Positions 50,257 to 60,227 of a DNA stretch of 64,000 nt are shown piece after piece (position 1 is the stretch's first letter; every line of letters begins with the position of its first letter). The notes beneath the pieces are model-generated. The model did not search any database, was not told where the DNA came from, and was given only the letters and a program-made list of their open reading frames with translations. A program made the position numbers and the translations under genes. The stretch is taken from the NCBI GenBank assembly GCA_027886905.1, contig JAPCJO010000002.1, forward strand, positions 1-64,000. Direction: 5' to 3'. The stretch is from Nitrososphaerota archaeon. GTDB lineage: Archaea > Thermoproteota > Nitrososphaeria > Nitrososphaerales > Gagatemarchaeaceae.

Positions 50257-51788
50257 CTGTCGCCCCCACCCCGCTCGAGGAGCGCACGGACATCTCCCCT
50301 CCGTGCCTTCCCCGTGGCGGACCGGGGGAGCGCTGCCCAGAAGTGGTACTGTTTCGGGATTTTGTAGCGCCCGACCCTGTCCCTCAGGAACGCCGTGAGT
50401 TCCGCCGCCGCAGGCGGGGAGCCCAAGAACTCGGGCTTGGCCTCGAGGGCGGCCACCACCCTCTGGCCCCACCTCGCGTCGTCGACGCCCACGACCACCG
50501 CGTCCTTCACGGCCGGGTGCTCGCGAAGCGCTGCTTCAACCTCGGCCGGGAAGACCTTCTCCCCTCCGGTGACTATCGTCTCCTCCTTCCTGCCCAGTAT
50601 CGCTATCCCGCCCGTCGGGCCTCCGCGCGGCCCGCTGCCAGGCTGGAGGACTCCCACGTCGCCGGTGAGAAACCAATCCCCCCTGAACCTGGCTCGAGTG
50701 AGGGCGGGCTTGCGCCAGTACCCCCCGAAGAGGGTCGGCCCGCGGACCGCGACCTCGCCTTCCTCGCCGATGTCTGCCGGCACGAGCCGTCCCTTTGTCC
50801 CGGACTTGGCGACGGTCACCTCGCTGGGGAAGACCGCGCGGTAGGCTGGCCCGTCCGAGGACGACCAGGCGTTCGACAGGGCGACAAGCGAGCAGGTCTC
50901 CGTCATGCCGTAAGTCAGCAAGACCGGGAGCTGCCGCTCCTTGATGGCCGCCACGAGACTGGCGGGAGGCTGGCCGCCCCCGAGGAGGATGAGCCTGACC
51001 TTGGGGTTGAGGGGCTTCCCGCCTCTGGCCTCGAGGACGGCGCTGAGCATTGTGGGGACGAAGGAGGCCATGGTCACGCCGTCGTTGTCCAGCGACAGGG
51101 AGACGCGCTTGGGGTCGAACCTAGGATGAAGGACGACCCCGCTCCCGTGCATGACGCTACGGAATAGGATGGTGTATCCACCGACGTGGAAGAGCGGCAT
51201 GCAGAGAAGCCATTTGTCCTCGGAGGAAGCGCCCAGCCTGAATCCGACAGAGACTGCGTTCCACATCAGGTTGGAGAGCGAGAGCTCGACTCCCTTGGGG
51301 GCCCCGCTCGAGCCGGAGGTATAGACGATGGCGTGCGGCGAGGAGGCGTCGAGGCGGTCACCAGGGACCGGCTCCAGGCCAACCGCCGCCGACTCGGCAG
51401 CGGAATCGGAGACGAGCTCCCACCGCGCCTGGAGCTCCTTCGCCCTCTCGCAGAGGGCGGCGTCGTGGATGACGAGCGAGGGTCTGGAGTCCCGGAGCTG
51501 CGAGAGGAGCTCCGGGGTCGACTGCCTATGGTTGAGAGGCACCGAGACCGCGCCCACCCTCGCGATGGCGTGGACTAGCGCCACCGTGCTCTCTGAGGGA
51601 GACGCGAGCAGCGCCACCCTGTCTCCCCTCCCGACCCCCCGCGAGAGGAGGAAGGCGGAGAGCCCGCTGGCCCTCTCCTGGAGGTCCCGGTAGGACAGCT
51701 CGACCGCGCCGAACTTCAGTGCGACCGCGTCCGGGGACACCCCCGCTCTCCAGCGGAGCCAGTCGGGGACCTCTCTCAAGGCAGCCAC
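50253..51788 (-). CDS. menE: o-Succinylbenzoate-CoA ligase (MenE)
   Basis: 511 residues. Adenylate-forming fold: P-loop [33 protein letters not shown] and the C-terminal lysine in SATGKARRG. Activates o-succinylbenzoate with ATP and CoA. The start is GTG 51788 or TTG 51779, both overlapping the end of menB; TTG 51779 makes a TTGA overlap like the CTGA of menA. Somewhat longer N-terminus frames are not needed. Confidence 0.9.
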   Translation of the reverse strand: MAALREVPDWLRWRAGVSPDAVALKFGAVELSYRDLQERASGLSAFLLSRGVGRGDRVALLASPSESTVALVHAIARVGAVSVPLNHRQSTPELLSQLRDSRPSLVIHDAALCERAKELQARWELVSDSAAESAAVGLEPVPGDRLDASSPHAIVYTSGSSGAPKGVELSLSNLMWNAVSVGFRLGASSEDKWLLCMPLFHVGGYTILFRSVMHGSGVVLHPRFDPKRVSLSLDNDGVTMASFVPTMLSAVLEARGGKPLNPKVRLILLGGGQPPASLVAAIKERQLPVLLTYGMTETCSLVALSNAWSSSDGPAYRAVFPSEVTVAKSGTKGRLVPADIGEEGEVAVRGPTLFGGYWRKPALTRARFRGDWFLTGDVGVLQPGSGPRGGPTGGIAILGRKEETIVTGGEKVFPAEVEAALREHPAVKDAVVVGVDDARWGQRVVAALEAKPEFLGSPPAAAELTAFLRDRVGRYKIPKQYHFWAALPRSATGKARRGDVRALLERGGGDS

Positions 51789-52612
51789 GGATATTTCTTG
51801 AAGTTCGGCTTCCTCTTCTGGAGGAAGGCGTCCCTGCCCTCCTTCGCCTCCTCGGTCATGTAGTATAGCATCGTCGCGTCGCCTGCGAGCTCCTGCAGCC
51901 CGGCGAGGCCGTCCGTGTCCGCGTTGAAGGCGGCCTTCATCAGCCTGATGGCCGTCGGGCTCATCTGCAGGATCTCCTCGCCCCACTTCAGGGTCTCATC
52001 CTCGAGGCGAGCGAGGGGGACGACTGTGTTGACGAGGCCCATCGCGAGAGCCTCCTTCGCGTCGTAACGCCTGCAGAGGTACCAGATCTCCTTCGCCTTC
52101 TTCGGCCCTACCATGCGCGCGAGGAGCCCAGCCCCGAAGCCGGCGTCGAAGCTGCCCACCTTCGGGCCGGTCTGGCCGAAGACCGCGTTGTCCGCGGCGA
52201 TGGTGAGGTCGCAGACGAGATGGAGGACGTGGCCTCCCCCTATCGCGTACCCCGCTACCATCGCGATCACGGGCTTCGGGAGGCTCCTGATCTGCTTCTG
52301 CAGGTCGAGGACGTTGAGGCGCGGGACGCCCTGCTTGTCGACGTAGCCCGCGTGCCCCCTGACCTTCTGGTCCCCTCCCGAGCAGAAGGCCTTGTCCCCC
52401 GCCCCGGTGAGTATCGCCACCCCGACGGTCGGGTCGTTCCGGACTGTCGCGAAGGCCTCGGAGAGCTCGAAGAGCGTCTCAGGCCTGAACGCGTTCCTCA
52501 CCTGCGGCCGGTTTATGGTGAGCTTCGCTATGCCGCCTCTGCGCTGGAAGAGTATGTCCTCGTAGTCCTTGACGGTCTCCCAGCCCGACTTCTCCTTGCG
52601 CGTGTTTCTCAT
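51776..52612 (-). CDS. menB: 1,4-dihydroxy-2-naphthoyl-CoA synthase (MenB)
   Basis: 278 residues, ATG 52612 with AGGTGA upstream. Crotonase fold; the MenB-specific strings are [45 protein letters not shown], and [20 protein letters not shown]. It carries the SGGDQ oxyanion segment. Cyclises OSB-CoA to DHNA-CoA. The end overlaps menE by 3-13 bp. Confidence 0.95.
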   Translation of the reverse strand: MRNTRKEKSGWETVKDYEDILFQRRGGIAKLTINRPQVRNAFRPETLFELSEAFATVRNDPTVGVAILTGAGDKAFCSGGDQKVRGHAGYVDKQGVPRLNVLDLQKQIRSLPKPVIAMVAGYAIGGGHVLHLVCDLTIAADNAVFGQTGPKVGSFDAGFGAGLLARMVGPKKAKEIWYLCRRYDAKEALAMGLVNTVVPLARLEDETLKWGEEILQMSPTAIRLMKAAFNADTDGLAGLQELAGDATMLYYMTEEAKEGRDAFLQKRKPNFKKYPWLP

Positions 52613-52627
52613 CGTCAAGATAGCGGC

Positions 52628-53482
52628 TCACCTGTCCGCTGCCAGCATCGTCGCGGGCACGCCAGCGAGGAAGCGCTCAGTCAGGGTCGCGAACTCCTGC
52701 GGCCTCTCGACGTGGACGCAGTGCCCCGCCCCGTTCACCCGCACTTCCGTGCTCTCAGGAATCCTCTCACGCATGGCCTCTCCGATTTCCGCGTACTTTC
52801 TGTCCTTCTTCCCGACCACAAGGAGCACTGGAATCTTAAGCTCACCAATCTTGTCCCAGAGTGGGACCATAGCCCCTGTCCCCGCCGCCCGGAGGCTCAT
52901 CGCGAGGCCGTTCGCGGAGTTCGAGAGGCGGTCGCGCCTCATCGCGTCGAAGACGTCTCGGTCGAGGTCCTTCTGCGTCGAGAAGAGCGCGGTCTCCTGC
53001 CAGTGGTCGACGAACCACTCGACGCCGAGCCGCTCGATCTCGTCGGCGAGGGCGTCGTCTTTGGCTCTTCTCTCCGTCCTGATATCCTCGGCCTCTATCC
53101 CTGGCGACGCTCCTTCGAGGATGAGGCAGCTCAGGAGCTCCTGGTGCTTGCACGCGAGGTCGAGGGCGACCCTTCCGCCGAGCGAGTACCCCAGGAGGGC
53201 AGCCTTCCTCTTGCCGATCTCCTGAGCCACTACCTCGGCCAATGCGTCCGAGGTCGGCCCCACGCCCATCTCGGCCCAGGAGGACGAGACGCCAGACTTT
53301 CCGTGGCCCGGGAGGTCGGGTAGTATCAGGAAGCGACTCTTGACGAGTCTCTCACCCAGTTTGTCCCAAGTGCGGTGCGTCGTCGTGAAACCGTGCAGGA
53401 GGACGAGCGCGTCGTTCGAGGCGTCGCCCATGGTCTCGTACCAGATGCTCGGCCTTCCGCCGCTCGCCATCAGCTCTGGCAT
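52628..53482 (-). CDS. menH: SHCHC synthase (MenH), alpha/beta-hydrolase fold
   Basis: 284 residues, ATG 53482 one base after the menD stop. Alpha/beta-hydrolase: HGFTTTHRTWDKL, nucleophile elbow GYSLGGRVAL (as in MenH), and the final NGAGHCVHVERPQEF with the catalytic His. Eliminates pyruvate from SEPHCHC to give SHCHC. The neighbours leave little doubt about the role. Confidence 0.9.
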   Translation of the reverse strand: MPELMASGGRPSIWYETMGDASNDALVLLHGFTTTHRTWDKLGERLVKSRFLILPDLPGHGKSGVSSSWAEMGVGPTSDALAEVVAQEIGKRKAALLGYSLGGRVALDLACKHQELLSCLILEGASPGIEAEDIRTERRAKDDALADEIERLGVEWFVDHWQETALFSTQKDLDRDVFDAMRRDRLSNSANGLAMSLRAAGTGAMVPLWDKIGELKIPVLLVVGKKDRKYAEIGEAMRERIPESTEVRVNGAGHCVHVERPQEFATLTERFLAGVPATMLAADR

Positions 53483-53483
53483 C

Positions 53484-55232
53484 CTAGCGCCTCACCTCCC
53501 CCTTCGTGGAGGGCGACGAGAGCTTCTGGAAAGCCTCCTTGTGAAGCTCCAGGTTCCGCTCCCTCTCGGGAGCCACGAACTCGATCACCCTGAGCCCCTT
53601 TCCCTTGGTCGAGGACGCCAGGGCGCCGTCGAAGGAGCCCCAGTCCGCGACGCGGCTGAACTCGCCCCCGTAGAGGAGCCTCACCGCGGAGAAGTCTAGG
53701 TCGTGCGCCTCGCCGAAGAGTTGCTCGAAGAGCTCCTTGGGGAGCGAGTGTTGCGCGAGGAACGAGAAGATCCCTCCCCCCCTGTTGTTGACCACGATGA
53801 CGGTGGCGTTGAGCTGGTAGAGCTTCGATGCCAGGAGGCCGTTCATGTCGTGGTAGAAGGAGACGTCGCCCAGAACGAGGAGGACGTCTCCCTCAGAGGC
53901 CGACACCCCCATCGCCGTGGAGACGACTCCGTCTATCCCGTTTGCACCGCGGTTTGCGACGAGCCGGATGTTCTTGCTGCCGCCGGGGAAAAAATAGTCG
54001 AGGTCGCGGACGGGCATGCTGCTCCCCACTACGACCGTGAGCGGCGACGAGGGGCTCAGGTTCTTGGAGAGCGTGTGGAAGAGCTTACCCTCGAACGGCT
54101 CGCCCATCTTGTCCATCAAGGCATCCATCCTCGCCTGCGCCTCTTCGTCCGCTTGAAGCCAGGTGCCCAGCCACGTGGGATCCGGGGCCGGGGCTCGCTC
54201 GAGCGCGTCGCTGAGGCATGAGACCGAGTGCGCCAAGTCGCCGAAGACCATGGTCGACGCCCAAAAGTCAGGGTCCCTCCAACCCTCCCCGTCGTCGAGC
54301 AACACCGTCCGCACCCCCTGACAGAAGGAGTTGAGCTCCTTCGAGGTCGGGACCCCGCCGAGGCGGACGACGCAGTCTGGCCTTTTGGCGCGGAAACCCT
54401 CGCTTCGCACCAGAGGCTCGTAGCACCTCACCAGCCCGGAGCGCAAGGCCCCGTCCTGCCTCAGGTTGGAGAGGGCATCCGCGAGTATCGGCCACCCCAT
54501 CCTTTCCGAGAGAGTCGAGAGCCCGTCTCGCAGGGTGCCCCCGTAGTCCCCGGGTCCGGCTACTATGATGCCCCTCGGGAGCGTGCTCAGCTCCGCGGCG
54601 ACGCGTCGTAGCTCCCCCTCGTCGGCAATGGACTTGGACCCCACGACCGCGACCCCGCCGCGGCTCCGTCCCTCCCAGCCCTCGACGGACGGCTTCTCAG
54701 AGATCAGAGGCTCCCTGAACGAGAAGTTGACTTGGACGGGACCCTGGGGCGTGGAAGCGGCGGCGTGCGACGCTCGCGCCCCGACGAGGCGCGCGTAGCG
54801 GATCGAGGAGTCTGCCCCCGACGCCACGGGCATGTCCTGTGACCACTTCGCGTGAGAGCCGAAGAGGCGGACCTGGTCGATGGTCTGGGCTCCGCCGAAG
54901 TCGCGGGACTCCGGAGGCCTGTCCGCCGTCACGGCTATGATGGGGACGCGGCCGAGCCTCGCCTCCGCGACCGCGGGGAAGAGGTTCGCGGCGGCGGTGC
55001 CCGAGGTGCAGACCACCGCCACCGGGGACGAGGAGCTCTTCGCCATCCCGAGGGCGAAGAACGCGGCGGACCTCTCGTCGTAGAGGACCCACTGCCGGAC
55101 CTCGCCTGCCCTCCTGGCGAACGCGATCGATATGGGCGTCGACCTAGAGCCGGGGCAGATCACGACGTTCTTGACGTCCCCGTCCATCAGGCCGTCGACG
55201 AACGACTGGGCGTACGCCTCGAAGTCCTCCAT
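53484..55232 (-). CDS. menD: SEPHCHC synthase (MenD)
   Basis: 582 residues, ATG 55232 with GGAGGT 11 nt upstream. ThDP-dependent enzyme: N-terminal NVVICPGSRSTPISIAF, VVCTSGTAAANLFPAVAEA, TADRPPESRDFGGAQTIDQ, and the C-terminal ThDP motif LVLGDVSFYHDMNG ... VNNRGGGIF. Adds 2-oxoglutarate (with decarboxylation) to isochorismate. Complete. Confidence 0.95.
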   Translation of the reverse strand: MEDFEAYAQSFVDGLMDGDVKNVVICPGSRSTPISIAFARRAGEVRQWVLYDERSAAFFALGMAKSSSSPVAVVCTSGTAAANLFPAVAEARLGRVPIIAVTADRPPESRDFGGAQTIDQVRLFGSHAKWSQDMPVASGADSSIRYARLVGARASHAAASTPQGPVQVNFSFREPLISEKPSVEGWEGRSRGGVAVVGSKSIADEGELRRVAAELSTLPRGIIVAGPGDYGGTLRDGLSTLSERMGWPILADALSNLRQDGALRSGLVRCYEPLVRSEGFRAKRPDCVVRLGGVPTSKELNSFCQGVRTVLLDDGEGWRDPDFWASTMVFGDLAHSVSCLSDALERAPAPDPTWLGTWLQADEEAQARMDALMDKMGEPFEGKLFHTLSKNLSPSSPLTVVVGSSMPVRDLDYFFPGGSKNIRLVANRGANGIDGVVSTAMGVSASEGDVLLVLGDVSFYHDMNGLLASKLYQLNATVIVVNNRGGGIFSFLAQHSLPKELFEQLFGEAHDLDFSAVRLLYGGEFSRVADWGSFDGALASSTKGKGLRVIEFVAPERERNLELHKEAFQKLSSPSTKGEVRR

Positions 55233-55240
55233 GCCCAAAA

Positions 55241-56692
55241 TCAACCTCCGCGGTCGGCGTCTATGCCCAACGCCCTGCTCATGGTCCTCAGCTTCCAGCT
55301 TGTCTCCTCTAGCTCGTCGCGTGGCTCAGAGCCCTCGACCAGCCCGGCCCCCGCGTAGAGCACGGCCTGCCTTCCCTTGATCACCCCTGACCGGATGCCC
55401 ACGACGAGGTCCGCCTCGCTCTGGCGGGCGTTCAGGAGCCCCACGACGCCCGAGTACCACCCCCGCCGCGCGATCTCGGACCTGCGGATCCAGCGGACCG
55501 CCGCCTCCCTGGGTACGCCCCCGATTGCCGGGGTCGGCCAGAGGGCCATGGCCGCAGCCCAGACGCCCTCGCCGTCGAGGAGGGTCGCCTTCACGGGCGT
55601 GTACAGGTGCTGTATCGTCGTCAGCCTCTTCAGGACTGGCGCGCCCGGGACCTCGACCCTCGAGCTGATGGGAGAGAGGGCGCTGACCGCCGCCTGCACC
55701 ACGAACTCGTGTTCCCTGCCCGACTTGGGGTCCCTGAGCAGGCGCGCCCCGAGGGCGTCGTCATCGGCCTTGTCAGAGGTCCGCGGAGAGGAAGCGGCGA
55801 GGCAGTCGACCTCCACTTTTCCCCGCTTCAAGGAGAGCAGGCTCTCCGGGGTCGCTCCGAGGAAGACCGAGCCCCTCCTCTTGATCGCGAAGACCGTGGA
55901 GTCCGGGTTGAGGGCGATCAGCCTCTTCAGGACCGCCGAGGCAGGGACACGGGCGTTGAACGTGAGCGAGACGGCTCGCGAGAGCACGACCTTCTTCAGC
56001 TCGTCCCGCGAGATGGACTCGATGGCCTCCCGGGCGAGCGAGACCCAGCGCTTCCCGGATGGGATGCTCCTGGCAGTCTTGAGTGAGGGAAGGGCATCTT
56101 CCGGCGCACCCCCCTCTTCAGCGGCGCGAGCCTCCAGCCCCCGGATCAAGGCCCGATAGACGGCGCGAAGCGGGGCCGGCTCGGAGGAGGGCCTGACGCG
56201 CGCGACGAGCGTGATGTGCGTCTCCCTGCCGCTCGATGTGAACGTGAGAGCCGGGATGACCCAGCGCGAAGGGGGGAAGTCGCTCCAGGCGCCCTTCTCC
56301 GCCTGTCCGGGAGAGGATGGGAACCCCCAGCCGCCGATCACCATGACCTTGGAGGAGTCTGCCGCGGAGACTGCGCCCAGTCCCAGGAGGCTCCTCCTAG
56401 CCCGGCCCCCCATCCGCTTCGGAGGAGCCAGCTCGAAGGACTTGGCTGCCCCCATGCCCAGCACTGCGCGCTCAGGGCCGCCGAAGAACTGGGCGTCCTC
56501 GAGCGACGAGTCGAACACGCCAAGTGGGAGCTCACAGTCGATCTTCCTGGTGCTTACGTGTATCACGGCCGCGCCCCTGCTCCTGGCCTCGGAGAGCCCC
56601 TCCGCGAGCGAGCGGTCCACCCAGTCCCGGAGGATGGAGCGCTGTCTAGGCTCGGCGAAAGACAAGGAAGCGGCGCTTCGGCGAGGAGGCAT
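55241..56692 (-). CDS. menF: Isochorismate synthase (MenF)
   Basis: 483 residues from ATG 56692; the TATA-like CCTTAATACC at 56728-56737 makes the earlier GTG 56719 too close. Chorismate-binding domain: ELKKVVLSRAVSLTF, FLGATPESLLSLKRG, TTIQHLYTPVKATL, ALWPTPAIGGVPREAA, and the metal-site YAGAGLVEGSEPRDELEETSWK. Converts chorismate to isochorismate, the first committed step. First gene of the minus-strand operon; its stop is 9 bp before menD's ATG. Confidence 0.93.
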   Translation of the reverse strand: MPPRRSAASLSFAEPRQRSILRDWVDRSLAEGLSEARSRGAAVIHVSTRKIDCELPLGVFDSSLEDAQFFGGPERAVLGMGAAKSFELAPPKRMGGRARRSLLGLGAVSAADSSKVMVIGGWGFPSSPGQAEKGAWSDFPPSRWVIPALTFTSSGRETHITLVARVRPSSEPAPLRAVYRALIRGLEARAAEEGGAPEDALPSLKTARSIPSGKRWVSLAREAIESISRDELKKVVLSRAVSLTFNARVPASAVLKRLIALNPDSTVFAIKRRGSVFLGATPESLLSLKRGKVEVDCLAASSPRTSDKADDDALGARLLRDPKSGREHEFVVQAAVSALSPISSRVEVPGAPVLKRLTTIQHLYTPVKATLLDGEGVWAAAMALWPTPAIGGVPREAAVRWIRRSEIARRGWYSGVVGLLNARQSEADLVVGIRSGVIKGRQAVLYAGAGLVEGSEPRDELEETSWKLRTMSRALGIDADRGG

Positions 56693-56727
56693 TCTCGGTC
56701 CCGTTCCAGCAATTACCACGGCTCAGT

Positions 56728-56766
56728 GGTATTAAGGGTTGCGAGTCGCGGCTCAAACGTTAAAGC
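56728..56766. promoter_or_regulatory. Divergent menF / menC promoter region
   Basis: Minus-strand CCTTAATACC (56728-56737) lies ~36-45 bp from menF ATG 56692; plus-strand ACGTTAAAGC (56757-56766) lies ~28 bp from the menC TTG 56790. The two promoters are ~30 bp apart, so one regulator could govern the whole pathway. Confidence 0.55.
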
Positions 56767-56789
56767 GGGCGGGGTGACCCGAACTCGGG

Positions 56790-57881
56790 TTGAGCCTCAG
56801 GGTCAGCCTCGTGAAGATGCCCCTCCTCTCCGCCTTCACCAACAGCGGGGGGACAATGCTCTCCAGGAACGCCCTGATCCTCCAGCTGACGCACGGCGGC
56901 ACGGAGGCGCTGTCCGAGTGCGTCACGGACGAGAACCCCTCCTGCACGGGCGAGGACAACGAGAGCGCGCTGCGCGCGATCAAGAGCCGGTTCGCCGACA
57001 TGCTCCGAGCCGGCCCTCCGTCGCCCGGGAGGTTCCTCGACTCCGTCGAGGGCGTCAAGGGTCACCAGATGGCGAAGGCCGCGGTTGAGATGCTCCTGTG
57101 GGACTACCGCGCCAAGGTCGACGGGACGACGCTGAACGAGGCCCTGGGAGGGTCGAGGGGATACGCGGACGCAGGCGTCGCGATCGGGCTGGGAGCCGAG
57201 GGAGAGGTCAGAGCGCAGGTGAGCGCTGCGCTGGAGCGCGGGTACAAGCGGATCAAGGTCAAGATCGACAGGAAGGGGGCATACAGGACGCTCGGGGCGA
57301 TAAGGGACGCGTTCCCTGAAATCCCGCTCAGCGCCGACGCCAACGCGTGCTTCGAGCTACCCAGAGACATGGCCGCGCTGAGGCGCATCGACAGGTTCGG
57401 GCTCCAGTACCTGGAGCAGCCGCTGGGGTACGACGACCTCGCGGGCCACTCAGCTCTGGCGAAGGAGATGTCCACCCCGATCTGTCTGGACGAGTCTGTG
57501 ACCACTCTAGAGAGGGCGAGCGAGGCCCTTGAGATGGGGGCCGCGAGCGTGATCAACGTCAAGCCCGGAAGGGTCGGAGGCCTCACCGTCGCGATGGAGA
57601 TCGCGCGGCTCGCGAGGGCCAGCGGGGCTCACGTCTGGGTGGGCGGGATGCTGGAGACCGGGGTGGGGAGGGCGTTCAACGTCGCCCTGGCTTCTCAGAG
57701 GGAGGTCGACTATCCTGGGGACACCTCTCCCAACGACCGCTACTTCGAGAGGGACCTTGCAAAGAACCCGTTCAAGATGAGGGGCGGGAGGATCAGGCCG
57801 AACTCCGGGCCAGGAATCGGCGTGCAGCTCGACAGAGAGTTCATCGAGAGAATCGCACTGAAGAAATGGGTCCTTTTCTGA
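56790..57881 (+). CDS. menC: o-Succinylbenzoate synthase (MenC)
   Basis: 363 residues, TTG start with the promoter above. Enolase superfamily: catalytic Lys in YKRIKVKID, metal ligands in LSADANACF, YLEQPL and ICLDES, and the second Lys in VINVKPGRVGG. Dehydrates SHCHC to o-succinylbenzoate, the step missing from the minus-strand operon. Transcribed together with the thioesterase 37 bp downstream. Confidence 0.92.
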   Translation: MSLRVSLVKMPLLSAFTNSGGTMLSRNALILQLTHGGTEALSECVTDENPSCTGEDNESALRAIKSRFADMLRAGPPSPGRFLDSVEGVKGHQMAKAAVEMLLWDYRAKVDGTTLNEALGGSRGYADAGVAIGLGAEGEVRAQVSAALERGYKRIKVKIDRKGAYRTLGAIRDAFPEIPLSADANACFELPRDMAALRRIDRFGLQYLEQPLGYDDLAGHSALAKEMSTPICLDESVTTLERASEALEMGAASVINVKPGRVGGLTVAMEIARLARASGAHVWVGGMLETGVGRAFNVALASQREVDYPGDTSPNDRYFERDLAKNPFKMRGGRIRPNSGPGIGVQLDREFIERIALKKWVLF

Positions 57882-57918
57882 GACGAGGCGGCGAAAAAAG
57901 GAGGAGGATGTAAAAGGC

Positions 57919-58347
57919 ATGAGCCCGCCTCTGATGCCGGGCAATTTGCCGCTCGAGCATTCTGTGAAGCTTCGCGTGAGGTTCGCGGAGACGGACGCGA
58001 TGGAGGTCGCGTACTACGCTGAGTACTTCGTCTGGTTCGAGGTGGCGAGGACGGAGCTATTCAGGTCGGTCGGGCTGCCATATAGCGAGGTCCAGAAGCG
58101 GGGGCTGCACACGCCCGTCGTCCGGGCGGTGGCTGACTACAAGTCGTCGGCGAGGTATGACGACGAGGTGGTCGTGAAGGCCACGGCGACAAAGGTCGGG
58201 AGGTCCAGCTTCAGGCTCGACTACGAGGTCCTCAAGATGCCAGGAGGGGAGCTCCTCTGCGTCGGGCACACGGTGCACGTCTTCGTCGGCGAGGACGGGA
58301 GGCCGAAGAGAATCTCCGACGAAATCAGGGGAAAGCTCGCCGGCTGA
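57919..58347 (+). CDS. menI: Hotdog thioesterase, probable DHNA-CoA hydrolase (MenI)
   Basis: 142 residues, 4HBT/YbgC type: RVRFAETDAMEVAYYAEYFVWFEVARTELF contains the catalytic Asp region, followed by VRAVADYKSSARYDDEVVV. ATG 57919. Location after menC and absence of any other thioesterase in the cluster make hydrolysis of 1,4-dihydroxy-2-naphthoyl-CoA the likely role; the family alone would only say acyl-CoA thioesterase. Confidence 0.8.
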   Translation: MSPPLMPGNLPLEHSVKLRVRFAETDAMEVAYYAEYFVWFEVARTELFRSVGLPYSEVQKRGLHTPVVRAVADYKSSARYDDEVVVKATATKVGRSSFRLDYEVLKMPGGELLCVGHTVHVFVGEDGRPKRISDEIRGKLAG

Positions 58348-58355
58348 GGAAAATC

Positions 58356-59213
58356 CTATTCGCGTCTCGATATGAACTTGAGCGCCGCGGCGTTGAACTC
58401 TTCCGCGTTCTCCAGGTGAGGGAAGTGCCTCGAGGCGCTCACGGCAAGGGCCTCGCTGTGGGGGACTGCCCGCGCGACCAGCTCGCCGATGCGCTGGAGC
58501 CACACCGCGGTCTGCTGGCCGTTGACCACGAGCGTCCGGCAGGAGATCTTCGCCGCCTGGGCCTTGAATGGCGGGAGCCTGGTCCTGAGCTCCGCGATGG
58601 TCCTCGCGTTGTCGAGCATCATCTGCCTGGCAGCCTCAGGCAGCTCGGCGAACGCCCCGACCTTGTTCTGGATACCGTCTACGTTCAGCTGGACTGCCTT
58701 CTTGGTCTGGCCCGAGTCCAGCGCCTTCAGGGCGGGGACGAGGGAGCCCGACTGGAAGCGCCTGGCGGAGAGCGCGACACCGGGGCTGCTTATCAGCAGG
58801 GTGAACATCTGTCCGGAGCTGTTGGGGTCCTCCACCAGCAGGGTGGCGATGGCGGGCTCCACGAGGATGAGGGTGCGGACAAGGTCCGGGCGGTCGGCCG
58901 CAAGGTAAGCGGCCACGAACCCCCCGTAGGAGTGCCCGACCAGGTGAACCGGGGCGATCCCGAGCCCCTCTATGAGCCCCTTGAGGTCGGCGGCGTTCGC
59001 GGCTATCGTGCTGTCGGTCACGTCCCCTTCCCTGTTGTTCGGGGAGGCGTAGCGCCTGCTGTAGGTCACCGTCGAGTATCTCTGGGAGAAGGCCTTGACC
59101 TGGGCGTTCCAGGCGCGGTAGTCGGTAGGGATCCCGTGTGAGAAAACCACCGGCTCGCCGCTCCCCGCACGTTCGTGGTATAGCGAGACGCCGCCGACGT
59201 CGATGCTCGGCAT
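58356..59213 (-). CDS. Alpha/beta-hydrolase, unknown substrate
   Basis: 285 residues. HGIPTDYRAWNAQV (oxyanion region), GHSYGGFVAAY (nucleophile elbow) and ASRHFPHLENAEEF (catalytic His). Resembles epoxide hydrolase/haloperoxidase-type enzymes. Ends 8 bp from menI, convergent, so not co-transcribed with the men genes. Confidence 0.85.
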   Translation of the reverse strand: MPSIDVGGVSLYHERAGSGEPVVFSHGIPTDYRAWNAQVKAFSQRYSTVTYSRRYASPNNREGDVTDSTIAANAADLKGLIEGLGIAPVHLVGHSYGGFVAAYLAADRPDLVRTLILVEPAIATLLVEDPNSSGQMFTLLISSPGVALSARRFQSGSLVPALKALDSGQTKKAVQLNVDGIQNKVGAFAELPEAARQMMLDNARTIAELRTRLPPFKAQAAKISCRTLVVNGQQTAVWLQRIGELVARAVPHSEALAVSASRHFPHLENAEEFNAAALKFISRRE

Positions 59214-59272
59214 CTCGCTGAACTCCCTTCTCGCGCCCTATAAGCAGTTCTGGCGGGGCGCTCGCGGCGCCG

Positions 59273-60226
59273 TCAGGCCTGGGGGACGAGCGATATGCGG
59301 ATGCCGTCTGGGTCCCTCGCCACCAGCGCTCCTCCCTCGGTCCGAGAGCCTGGGAGACGTCGGGCGACCTCCCTCAGGACGTCCCCGTCAGGGACGACGA
59401 CTTTGAGCTCGTCCAGCCCGGCGTCGCCGTCCTCGTGCGGCGTCCCGTGGAGGCTATGCCAGGTGTTGAGCCCGATGTGGTGATGGTAGCCCCCAGCTGA
59501 GAGGAAGGCCGCGCCCATCTGCGGGACGTGCATCATCGTCTCCAGCCCGAGCTTCTCGTGGTAGAACTTGACCGACCTATCGAGGTCGGTGACCCTGAGG
59601 TGCACGTGCCCGATCCTGGCCCCGGTGGGGAACGCCGTGGGCTTCCCTCGGGCGCCTTCCTCTCCCAGCTCGCCGAGGAGCGACTCGAAGTCCAAGGGCT
59701 GGCTCATCGGGGCCATGAGCGACATGTCCCCCGTGGCCGCTATGCGCTCCGATATCTTCCTCCAGTCAGACCAGGCGTTCCGGGGCCTGTCCGCGTAGAT
59801 CTCCATCCCGTTCCTCTCGACGTCGTGGAGGTAGAGGGACTCGCTCACCTGGTGGTCGGCGAACCCCTCGTAGGGCACGCCCGAGCCCCCTATCGCCAGG
59901 AACGTGGAGGCGAGACTTCTCCTGTCCGGGACGAGCACCGCATAGTGGTAGAGCCCCGCGAAGTCGCGCGGGGCCTGCCTAGCCTGCGGGTCTTCCCTCA
60001 GGGTCAACAGGGCATCCTGAGGCGCGCCTGAGAAGCCCAAGTCGACGGTCTTCAGGCCCGACGCGCCCTCGTCTACCACCTTCGGTGTGAGGCCCAGCCG
60101 GCCCACGTAAAAGTCGAGCATGGGCCGCAGGCGCCTCACGCGCAGAGTGGGCGACCCGAGCCTCATCCCTCCGTCCATCACGAAGGGCGCGAGCTCGGCG
60201 GGGCGGGTCGAGAGCTTGGAGTCCAA
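59273..60226 (-). CDS. Two-domain VOC protein, CatE-like extradiol dioxygenase
   Basis: 317 residues, two VOC modules: ~20-150 (TLRVRRLRPMLDFYVGRLGL ... NGMEIYADRP) and ~185-317 (GHVHLRVTDLDRSVKFYHEKLGL ... HHHIGLNTWHS). Candidate iron ligands are His of GHVHL, His of YHHHIGLN and Glu of MEIYA-type strands. Resembles catechol-2,3-dioxygenase CatE. Ring cleavage is the family role; the substrate is unknown. It stops 46 bp... after the next gene in the same direction begins upstream, i.e. it follows DUF1512 closely (1-bp gap) and may be co-transcribed. Confidence 0.8.
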   Translation of the reverse strand: MDSKLSTRPAELAPFVMDGGMRLGSPTLRVRRLRPMLDFYVGRLGLTPKVVDEGASGLKTVDLGFSGAPQDALLTLREDPQARQAPRDFAGLYHYAVLVPDRRSLASTFLAIGGSGVPYEGFADHQVSESLYLHDVERNGMEIYADRPRNAWSDWRKISERIAATGDMSLMAPMSQPLDFESLLGELGEEGARGKPTAFPTGARIGHVHLRVTDLDRSVKFYHEKLGLETMMHVPQMGAAFLSAGGYHHHIGLNTWHSLHGTPHEDGDAGLDELKVVVPDGDVLREVARRLPGSRTEGGALVARDPDGIRISLVPQA

Positions 60227-60227
60227 G

